From contig JAJZCU010000198.1 in NCBI GenBank assembly GCA_021828935.1, positions 1 through 5,119 on the forward strand: DNA of 5,119 bases. Direction: 5' to 3'. Origin of the DNA: Planctomycetota bacterium. Its GTDB lineage: Bacteria; Planctomycetota; Phycisphaerae; WQYP01. Position 1 is the first letter of the stretch. Every line of letters begins with the position of its first letter. Positions 1 through 4,800 of this stretch are shown here, one piece after another. A model generated the notes under the pieces. The model searched no databases. It saw nothing but the letters and a program-made list of their open reading frames with translations, and was not told the origin of the DNA. A program made the position numbers and the translations under genes.

Positions 1-392
1 CCGAAGTTGTACTGGAAGGGCTTAATGGCCGCCGCGCCCAGCGCTGCGGTCAGGAAGTCGCGGTGTTCCTGTTCGACCTTGCGAAACTCGTCGATGTATT
101 GCACATCGGGTTGGCTGCTGGCGATTCCCAGGCCGGGAATAAAAATGCCAACATCGTTCGTGCCGCCGCTGGTAAGCCGCTGCTGTGCCTGCTTGTACAG
201 GTTGGCCTCAAGCTGCTCGAGAGACAGGGCATAGTTAAGCACTTTAACGTCGCCGGTTCCGGGAATTTCCGCGAACGTCAGGGTGGCGGCGGAAGCGGTT
301 TTGGTGGCCAGCATTCCGACGGCGGCCACGGCGCCAACCATGGCGGCGGTGCGCAAACCAGTGGATTGCTTGGCTTTGGTTTCTGTAACCAT
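1..392 (-). CDS. Ferritin-like domain protein, Sec-type signal (partial, C-terminus beyond left edge)
   Basis: This is the first 130 residues of a protein that continues past the left edge. Residues 1-14 are polar with K6, K8 and R14, followed by an Ala/Val-rich hydrophobic stretch (15-36) and a likely signal peptidase I site after A33-S34-A35, so export is predicted; there is no twin-arginine pair. The mature part matches the first half of a four-helix ferritin-like domain (PF13668 type): helix A has LNYALSLEQLEANLY with E59 and E62, and helix B has E107-x-x-H110 in VEQEHRDFL. The same two blocks occur in the neighbouring upstream protein (TLEILEADLY and VEAAHRDFL), so the two are paralogues. 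The start is the ATG preceded by AAAGGA 8 bases upstream. The gene lies 68 bases downstream of that paralogue on the same strand, probably in one operon. By family, such proteins may bind a di-metal centre outside the cytoplasm; the real substrate or role is unknown. The second half of the ligand set cannot be checked here. Confidence 0.85.
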   Translation of the reverse strand, partial: MVTETKAKQSTGLRTAAMVGAVAAVGMLATKTASAATLTFAEIPGTGDVKVLNYALSLEQLEANLYKQAQQRLTSGGTNDVGIFIPGLGIASSQPDVQYIDEFRKVEQEHRDFLTAALGAAAIKPFQYNF

Positions 393-425
393 GTGAACTT
401 TCCTTTCAAAATTATTGTCAACTGC

Positions 426-441
426 CGGGACCAAAATCCCG
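426..441 (-). other. Small hairpin between the two ferritin-like genes
   Basis: A perfect 5-base stem (CGGGA at 426-430, TCCCG at 437-441) with a 6-base loop lies in the 68-base gap between the two genes. On the minus-strand transcript it is not followed by a U-run, so it does not look like a full intrinsic terminator. It could act as an RNA-stability or processing hairpin that uncouples expression of the two paralogues. That role is inference only. Confidence 0.3.
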
Positions 442-460
442 CAATTTGCAAACTAAGCTG

Positions 461-1267
461 TTACACAAAATACGCCGAGGCCACCTTGAGCACCTCTTTG
501 GGCGTCAGGTAATACTCGAACGTATTCGGCGCCGGATATTTCGGCGTGACCTTTTGGTCGCCCGGACGCGGCGCCGGGCCGGGGTCTTTGCCGACTGTGT
601 AATTAATGGCGGCGGTGTGCCGGGCTTCGGTGGAATAGATGGTGGCCGCGGTTTGGGCGAATGTGGAAAAATTATTGTAATAGGGCACTGCGCCCAGGTA
701 CGCGCGCACGCCGGTGGCCTCCAACGGCAGAAGCTGGGTTAACAGCCCCTTGAGGTTGTTGGATGGGCCGCCCGGAAAGGCATAACCGCCGGGGTTGGGC
801 GTCTGCACCGGAGCGCCGATGCTGTTCAGCACAGAGATGAGGAAATCGCGATGTGCGGCTTCAACATACGTGAATTCCAACAGGTACAACCAGCCGGCGT
901 CCATGAAGGGGGTGCTTAGACCGCCCGACGGCACCTTCAAGGTGTACGACTGTCCGTTGGGGTTTTGAATCAGCGGCTTGTCGATTGGATAACCGGAGCC
1001 CGCGTTCAAAGCCTGGCGATAGAGGTCTGCTTCCAGAATTTCCAGCGTGAGGGCGAAGTTGGTAACAATTTCATTGATATTGTTGCCGGGGATACTCGGG
1101 AAGAATGTTGAGCCGGTCTGGTCAATGGGGCGGCCATAGGCCTGGGCCTTGGGCGGATTGGCCAGCAGCGCGGCGGCCGCGACTCCGAGGCCCGCGGCGC
1201 TCATCCGTTTGAGGAAAGCGCGACGGTCGAAGGGATCCTTTCGGAGTCGTTCGAAGTCTTCGTACAT
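461..1267 (-). CDS. Tat-exported ferritin-like domain protein
   Basis: Complete 268-residue protein. The N-terminus has a Tat-type signal: D14-R15-R16-A17-F18-L19-K20, then a hydrophobic Ala/Leu/Gly stretch (22-36) and a likely cleavage site after A41-Q42-A43. Tat export suggests folding, and possibly metal loading, in the cytoplasm before secretion. The rest fits the PF13668 ferritin-like family. Four helices carry the classical ligand pattern: E76/E79 (helix A, TLEILEADLY), E136-x-x-H139 (helix B), E183 (helix C, LPLEATGVRAYLG) and E214-x-x-H217 (helix D, STEARHTAAINY). The tail, about 226-268, is Pro-rich and ends with a short helix (LTPKEVLKVASAYFV). The ATG start is supported by TAAGGAG at 1274-1280, 6 bases upstream. 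It is the first gene of a pair with the paralogue at 1-392. Members of this family are often annotated as dessication-associated or simply ferritin-like; the reaction is not established, so iron storage, peroxide scavenging or oxidase activity all remain open. Confidence 0.9.
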   Translation of the reverse strand: MYEDFERLRKDPFDRRAFLKRMSAAGLGVAAAALLANPPKAQAYGRPIDQTGSTFFPSIPGNNINEIVTNFALTLEILEADLYRQALNAGSGYPIDKPLIQNPNGQSYTLKVPSGGLSTPFMDAGWLYLLEFTYVEAAHRDFLISVLNSIGAPVQTPNPGGYAFPGGPSNNLKGLLTQLLPLEATGVRAYLGAVPYYNNFSTFAQTAATIYSTEARHTAAINYTVGKDPGPAPRPGDQKVTPKYPAPNTFEYYLTPKEVLKVASAYFV

Positions 1268-1273
1268 AGGGTG

Positions 1274-1280
1274 CTCCTTA
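1274..1280 (-). promoter_or_regulatory. Ribosome binding site of the Tat ferritin-like gene
   Basis: TAAGGAG on the minus strand sits 6 bases before the ATG at 1267. It is a strong Shine-Dalgarno match and decides the start, since it puts the Tat motif only 14 residues from the N-terminus as expected. Confidence 0.8.
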
Positions 1281-1299
1281 AAAAAGCAGGTCTAACGCA

Positions 1300-1330
1300 G
1301 GCTGTCGACGACCACGTTGGCCCGTCAGCC
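1300..1330 (-). other. Imperfect hairpin in the leader of the ferritin-like operon
   Basis: GGCTG (1300-1304) pairs with CAGCC (1326-1330); after one T-T mismatch, two more pairs extend the stem, and a small CCA/TGG pairing (1312-1314 with 1318-1320) lies in the loop. On the minus-strand transcript it would lie about 20 bases before the Shine-Dalgarno site. It could influence translation, but it is short and resembles no riboswitch I know. Confidence 0.2.
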
Positions 1331-1402
1331 CTTATGAACAAAATAAATTTGAGGCCCCGTCCCGATGGAGCTTTTCGCGCGTCCGGCAGCATTTCCAATC
1401 AT

Positions 1403-1431
1403 GTTATAAATTACGCCGTGCGACTTGTGAC
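1403..1431 (-). promoter_or_regulatory. Candidate sigma70-like promoter for the ferritin-like operon
   Basis: On the minus strand, GTCACA (1426-1431, 4 of 6 to TTGACA) is followed after 17 bases by TATAAC (1403-1408, 5 of 6 to TATAAT). Transcription would begin near 1396 and give a leader of about 130 bases. The spacing is optimal and the -10 lies in a local AT-rich patch, but other phyla may use different consensus sequences. Confidence 0.4.
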
Positions 1432-1489
1432 TCCTCCGCGACATGGGCAGTACGCAGCGCGCGGAACGAGCGGATGAAAAATAATTTTA

Positions 1490-1502
1490 CGGCGTCACGC
1501 CG
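1490..1502 (-). repeat. GC-rich hairpin followed by an AT-rich tract
   Basis: CGGCG (1490-1494) and CGCCG (1498-1502) flank a 3-base loop. Read on the minus strand, the stem is followed by TAAAATTATTTTT. This resembles a weak intrinsic terminator for minus-strand transcription coming from the GH2 side, but the T-run is interrupted by A residues, so the call is uncertain. Confidence 0.25.
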
Positions 1503-1523
1503 CGAATCTTTCAAGGGGCGGGA

Positions 1524-1538
1524 GTGGAAGAATTCCAC
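1524..1538. repeat. Perfect 6-base inverted repeat, operator-like
   Basis: GTGGAA (1524-1529) and TTCCAC (1533-1538) flank a 3-base spacer. Its size fits a half-site pair for a dimeric regulator or a tiny hairpin. It is about 90 bases upstream of the candidate promoter of the ferritin-like operon. No regulator is encoded nearby, so a binding role is only a possibility. Confidence 0.25.
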
Positions 1539-1890
1539 ACGCGGCGACGGCCATGACGTCACCGCCGGATTCCGGAGGTCGGAGAGTTCCGTTCCCATTG
1601 TATGACAGTGGGTGTTGGCCCCGTTGATCATTTCAGGATGCCCTCGGGCGCTGGGGAGAAATGCGATCTCCCAGCCGGTGCACGCGCCGGGGTCAAACAA
1701 AATGACCGAGGCTCATTTGACGCTGGTCGCAAAGGTCATGCCCGCGGACCGATAATTGTTTGGGTGTGTGTGTTAAGCTGGCTGGTTTGGGTTTGGTTTG
1801 AACAACAATGCCCTGCGGTTGGGTAGAGCGAGCGATCCGCGGGATGCATCGCAAATAAAGGGCTTATTGGACGGCCCGGGACATGCGGCC

Positions 1891-1915
1891 GTGTCGAGTG
1901 CCGACGCATCTTTTT
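1891..1915 (+). terminator. Terminator-like hairpin with T5 tract, plus strand
   Basis: GTGTCG (1891-1896) and CGACGC (1902-1907) form a 6-pair stem including one G-U pair, with loop AGTGC. Three bases later comes TTTTT (1911-1915). The stem is short for an intrinsic terminator but the layout is right. No plus-strand gene upstream explains it, apart from the RNA candidate. Confidence 0.35.
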
Positions 1916-1933
1916 ATCGAATTGATGCTTTTT
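1906..1933 (+). terminator. Second, overlapping terminator-like hairpin with T5 tract
   Basis: GCATC (1906-1910) pairs with GATGC (1924-1928), directly followed by TTTTT (1929-1933). The 13-base loop is large and the stem short, so on its own this is weak. As a back-up to the preceding hairpin it strengthens the impression of a plus-strand transcript end here. Confidence 0.25.
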
Positions 1934-2239
1934 AAGCTATGAATTAAAACCTCTTGAGCGCCCACGCGATGATGTCGCCGGCCGAGACCCGGGGCCGCCA
2001 CTCGGGAAGTTGGACAAAACTTCGCCATGTGTGTGTTTATGGAAACAATGCATGATCCACCTTGGCCTGTTTCTTCATGGCCTGCGACCGCGGTGCGTAA
2101 AGCCTGCTCTTCAGCGGCCAACGCATGGGCAGGGTCGACGAGACGCGGGAGCGCGCGGTGAGCACGCGCAGCCTTTGGGCGCCCGATAAACGGAGCCGGA
2201 ATGTATATGCGCACGGGCCATCAACCCGCTGATTAGGAA

Positions 2240-4468
2240 TTATCCCGCGGCTTTCACATGCACCACGTAATGATCATGGTGCTTGCCCCCTTGCGCATCC
2301 GTGCCGACCGCGGAGACCTCAACGTCGCCGGGCGCCAACTTCACATGCGGCCAAACGAAGACGTGATCGTCGGGCTTTTGGACCCCCTGTGAATTCCCAT
2401 TAATAAACAGCTCAACTTTTGGACAGTTGGAATAGGCTTTCATCAGCACCGTACCGGCGGGGCGGGGCGTGAAGCGACGGTCGCAGATGTACGCGAAGGG
2501 TTCGGTGGTCCACTGCGCCAGATAAAAGAAATAGGCGTCTTTTTTAATTTTGCGGTCGTATGTCACCAGGCCCTTGTCATTGCGGCCCGGATCGGCGCCT
2601 TCATTGCGCCCTTCGGAAGAAAAATTGAACATGACCCACAGCGTGGTGTTCCACAGCCAGGGCCGCTGTTTCATGGCTTTGTACGCCGCCTCATGCACGA
2701 TGCATTGCCACTCTTCGGGGTGCCACTGCCCGCCGGGCGGCGGCTGTTTAACCGGATAATCTTCGTGCTGAAACGCATTGGCGCCCGCGCCATATTCGCT
2801 GATGCCCAAAATTCGCCCCGGCATGCGGTGGCGCACCACGCGTTTGAGTTCGTCCAGCGTGCCGGGCCATTCCCCGGGCGTGCCGCCGTACCAGCCGTCG
2901 TACCGGTTGAACGAAATAATATCAGTAATGTAGTTGATCGGGTGATGCGGGCTCTGGTCCGAAGCGGCCACGGTCAGGCGGGAAGGGTCCAGGTCGTGCG
3001 CCAGTTGGTTAAGATCATAAAGAATAGCCCAGGGCAGCTTGAATTCACTGGCCGGCGGATGCGTGAAGCGGTACTCGCTGGACAGCACCGGCGTGGCGGG
3101 AAAGTCCAGGTTAAGCTGCGATTTCGGCGGCACGTTGAACGCCAGTTCATTGAATAGACTCCACGCGAACACGCATGGATGATTGTAATTTTGCTTGACA
3201 AGTTCCAGGAACTGCTGGCGCGCGTTTTGGTTGAATCCGGCGTCTTCTTCGATGTGATTCACCAGGCCGTCTTCGGTCCACACCACCAGGCCGTTGCGGT
3301 CGCAGGCGTCGTACATGGTTTGGTCGTGCTGATAATGGGCCATGCGCACGGACCTCGCGCCCAGCGCGTGGATCATGGCGCAATCCTGCAGATAATCTGC
3401 CCTGGGAACGGCCCGCCCGACGCCGGGGCGGTCATCATGCGTACACACGCCATGCAGGGGATAAGCTTCGCCGTTGAGGTGAAATCCGTTGTCAGGATCA
3501 ATATGAAAAAATCGTAAGCCCAGGGGCTGGGTCACCCGGTCGATGATTTTCCGGCCCTGCCGCAGCGTGACTTCCATGGAGTATAAATACGGGTCATTCC
3601 GGCCATGCCACAGGTGAGGCCGATGCATGATCATGCCCGCGACGGCTTCAATTTGTTGGCCCGCCGGCACATGGGCGCGGTGGCTGGTTCCGACCACAGT
3701 CCTGCCGCGGTGATCCCGGGCGCGCCATGCCACGCTTACGTTGGCCGCGTGGCTGGTGGCGTTGCGTAAAATGGCCGTGAGCTTGAGGCGGGCGGAATCA
3801 GCCGACACGTTTTCCTGCAAAATATAGGCGCCGGAACTGCCATAATCCAACGGCGAAATGGAAACAGGATTAACAATCAACAGGTGCGCGGTGCGGTACA
3901 GACCTCCAAAAATGTTAAAATCGCCGGCCAGTGGCGGAATGTTTTTGTTCCACGCATTGTTCACCCGCACGGCCAGCAGGTTTTCGCCACCGGGGTTGAT
4001 GGCTTTGGTAACGTCGATACAGAAACCGGCAAAGGCGCCGCGGTGGTTGCCCACATGCCGGCCGTTGAGATAAACATCGGCCACCGTGGCGGCGCCTTCA
4101 AAGTATAGGAAGTAATTTTTGGGGGCGGCGCCGCCGGCCGCATGGGCGGCCGGTGGAAGCTTAAGGTTGAGCCGGTACCAGGTGGGGCCGCGGTAATAGT
4201 GGCCGTGTTTTTCGCCGTCAATACCATTGTACGTGTGTGGCAGGGAGACTTTTTTCCAGCGGCTGTCATCAAATTTTGGTTGTTGGGCGCCTTTCACGTC
4301 GCGCCGGATGAAGCGCCAGCCATCGTTAATAGGAATTTCCTGCCGGATAGTTCCCGCGGCCTCCGGCGCCGCATGGGCGCCAGTGGGAGACGCAAGAGCT
4401 CCCGCGGCGGCCGCCCCCGCTAATAACAACATATCACGCCGCGAAATTGATTGATTATCTTGAGCCAT
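2240..4468 (-). CDS. Tat-exported glycoside hydrolase family 2 (beta-galactosidase/beta-glucuronidase type)
   Basis: Complete 742-residue enzyme predicted to cleave a terminal beta-linked sugar outside the cytoplasm by the retaining mechanism. Signal: S9-R10-R11-D12-M13-L14, an Ala-rich hydrophobic stretch, and probable cleavage after A31-H32-A33. Domains: N-terminal sugar-binding jelly roll (about 45-200, with VYLNG 132-136 and the family block GDFNIFGGLYR 182-192), an Ig-like domain (about 203-315), a TIM barrel (about 320-620) and a C-terminal Ig-like domain (about 665-742, YSNCPKVELFINGNSQG at 679-695, DUF4982-like). In the barrel: RMAHYQH 375-381, CDRNGLVVWTE 389-399, acid/base E441 in WSLFNE, N521-R522-Y523 and W526 of the NRYDGWY block, and nucleophile E558 in ISEYG. 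N630-D-K632 lies where beta-glucuronidases have their NxK motif, so the substrate is uncertain. The start at 4468 is chosen over in-frame 4585 because of AGGAG at 4479-4483 and a promoter inside the longer frame. No partner genes lie beside it. Confidence 0.93.
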   Translation of the reverse strand: MAQDNQSISRRDMLLLAGAAAAGALASPTGAHAAPEAAGTIRQEIPINDGWRFIRRDVKGAQQPKFDDSRWKKVSLPHTYNGIDGEKHGHYYRGPTWYRLNLKLPPAAHAAGGAAPKNYFLYFEGAATVADVYLNGRHVGNHRGAFAGFCIDVTKAINPGGENLLAVRVNNAWNKNIPPLAGDFNIFGGLYRTAHLLIVNPVSISPLDYGSSGAYILQENVSADSARLKLTAILRNATSHAANVSVAWRARDHRGRTVVGTSHRAHVPAGQQIEAVAGMIMHRPHLWHGRNDPYLYSMEVTLRQGRKIIDRVTQPLGLRFFHIDPDNGFHLNGEAYPLHGVCTHDDRPGVGRAVPRADYLQDCAMIHALGARSVRMAHYQHDQTMYDACDRNGLVVWTEDGLVNHIEEDAGFNQNARQQFLELVKQNYNHPCVFAWSLFNELAFNVPPKSQLNLDFPATPVLSSEYRFTHPPASEFKLPWAILYDLNQLAHDLDPSRLTVAASDQSPHHPINYITDIISFNRYDGWYGGTPGEWPGTLDELKRVVRHRMPGRILGISEYGAGANAFQHEDYPVKQPPPGGQWHPEEWQCIVHEAAYKAMKQRPWLWNTTLWVMFNFSSEGRNEGADPGRNDKGLVTYDRKIKKDAYFFYLAQWTTEPFAYICDRRFTPRPAGTVLMKAYSNCPKVELFINGNSQGVQKPDDHVFVWPHVKLAPGDVEVSAVGTDAQGGKHHDHYVVHVKAAG

Positions 4469-4478
4469 GAGGGGTAAA

Positions 4479-4483
4479 CTCCT
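4479..4483 (-). promoter_or_regulatory. Ribosome binding site fixing the GH2 start
   Basis: AGGAG on the minus strand lies 10 bases before the ATG at 4468. It selects the start that places the twin arginines at residues 10-11. The upstream in-frame ATG at 4585 would add 39 Arg/Pro-rich residues before the Tat motif. Confidence 0.75.
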
Positions 4484-4532
4484 ATGCGGGCAACGGAAGA
4501 TGGGGCGCTTTGCGTAGCGATCGCGCCGGCGA

Positions 4533-4560
4533 AATATAGCATGTCCGCGCGGCGGGGCAA
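4533..4560 (-). promoter_or_regulatory. Sigma70-like promoter of the GH2 gene
   Basis: On the minus strand TTGCCC (4555-4560, 4 of 6) is followed after 16 bases by TATATT (4533-4538, 5 of 6). Transcription would start near 4526, leaving a leader of about 58 bases that contains the Shine-Dalgarno site. The -10 is the only AT-rich patch in a GC-rich neighbourhood. Confidence 0.5.
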
Positions 4561-4651
4561 TGGCGGCCAGCGGGGGTTTCATCATGCGGGGCAGCTCCCG
4601 TTGGATGCGTGACTGGCCGCATGCGACTGCTTCCCTAAACCGCCAAAGAAT

Positions 4652-4685
4652 TGGTCCGATGTAGCCGCCTAAGCCGATGGTCCGA
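4652..4685 (+). repeat. Pair of 8-base direct repeats in the divergent intergenic region
   Basis: TGGTCCGA occurs at 4652-4659 and again at 4678-4685, start to start 26 bases apart. Such spacing could place two regulator half-sites on nearly the same DNA face between the divergent promoters. An 8-base match can also arise by chance. Confidence 0.2.
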
Positions 4686-4701
4686 AAAATCTGGAACCTG
4701 C

Positions 4702-4733
4702 GATGCTTTTAATCGTGTTTCGCGATTCGCATC
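4702..4733. repeat. Compound inverted repeat between divergent genes
   Basis: AATCGTG (4711-4717) and CGCGATT (4721-4727) form a 7-pair hairpin (one G-U) with a 3-base loop. It is enclosed by GATGC (4702-4706) and GCATC (4729-4733), with unpaired TTTT and C between. The whole could form a 12-pair cruciform or RNA hairpin. No T-run follows on either strand, so an operator or supercoil-sensitive site is likelier than a terminator. It sits about 35 bases upstream of the -35 of the plus-strand gene. Confidence 0.35.
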
Positions 4734-4765
4734 TGAAATCAGCCGCCATTTTTCGCATTCGCACG

Positions 4766-4795
4766 CCGACACGCCCATCGTTTATGGGATAGAAT
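4766..4795 (+). promoter_or_regulatory. Candidate promoter for the plus-strand gene, abutting its start codon
   Basis: CCGACA (4766-4771, 4 of 6 to TTGACA) is followed after 18 bases by TAGAAT (4790-4795, 5 of 6 to TATAAT). The ATG at 4801 is only 5 bases beyond the -10, so a transcript starting at the usual distance would begin at or next to the start codon. Confidence 0.45.
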
Positions 4796-4800
4796 AAAGC

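Larger units (their letters stand above)
1737..1933 (+). ncRNA. Candidate structured RNA with 3' terminator hairpins (no known family)
   Basis: On the plus strand, CAT-CCCGCGGA (1737-1739 and 1741-1748, with G1740 bulged) is complementary to TCCGCGGGATG (1836-1846), giving an 11-pair outer stem. Inside, ATTGTT (1755-1760) is complementary to AACAAT (1804-1809). The enclosed loop is almost free of C and includes a two-tier G-quadruplex-like pattern, GG-ct-GG-ttt-GGG-ttt-GG (1780-1796). An alternative hairpin, GCGAT/ATCGC (1832-1836 with 1848-1852), would compete with the outer stem. Then come a 6-pair hairpin (1871-1892) and two hairpins each with a T5 tract. I recognise no RNA family and found no good promoter upstream, so this may be chance pairing in a non-coding stretch. 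Confidence 0.2.
1432..2239. other. Long non-coding stretch with many short inverted repeats
   Basis: No convincing gene was found in about 800 bases on either strand. Open frames exist, for instance 1404-1700 and 1864-2214 on the minus strand and 1602-1826 on the plus strand, but none has a Shine-Dalgarno site at its start, a recognisable domain or a plausible globular composition. The stretch lies between the leader of the ferritin-like operon and the 3' end of the GH2 gene, both on the minus strand. It contains short palindromes at 1490-1502, 1524-1538 and 1553-1560 (TGACGTCA), and a structure-rich block at 1737-1933 described separately. No clear intrinsic terminator for the GH2 gene was found directly after 2240; only a weak CGGG/CCCG pairing is present. 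The region may be a decayed gene, a regulatory spacer or the site of an RNA gene. Confidence 0.6.

Noticed and set aside
411..423. Perfect TTGACA on the minus strand between the ferritin-like genes as a promoter for the second gene
   Set aside because: No acceptable -10 lies 16-18 bases downstream; that position falls on the ribosome binding site and start codon.
63..512. Plus-strand open frame of 149 residues opposite the left-edge ferritin-like gene
   Set aside because: It is the antisense shadow of the ferritin-like gene at 1-392, in the codon-aligned opposite frame, with a Gly/His-rich improbable composition and no ribosome binding site.
1553..1560. TGACGTCA palindrome as a regulator site
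   Set aside because: A single 8-base palindrome in GC-rich DNA is expected by chance often enough, and no bacterial regulator here is tied to it.
1404..1700. Minus-strand open frame of 98 residues upstream of the ferritin-like operon
   Set aside because: No recognisable domain, no ribosome binding site, mixed composition, and it overlaps the candidate promoter.
1602..1826. Plus-strand open frame of 74 residues before the terminator-like hairpins
   Set aside because: It has no Shine-Dalgarno site at its ATG, and the C-terminal hydrophobic part (Trp/Val-rich) is only the translation of the G/T-rich low-complexity stretch.
1864..2214. Minus-strand open frame of 116 residues with a GTG start, just after the GH2 gene
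   Set aside because: No ribosome binding site and an Arg/Ala/His-rich composition typical of chance frames in GC-rich DNA; no domain seen.
2693..3157. Plus-strand open frames of 69-154 residues inside the GH2 gene
   Set aside because: They lie antisense to a gene with intact catalytic motifs throughout and show no domain of their own.
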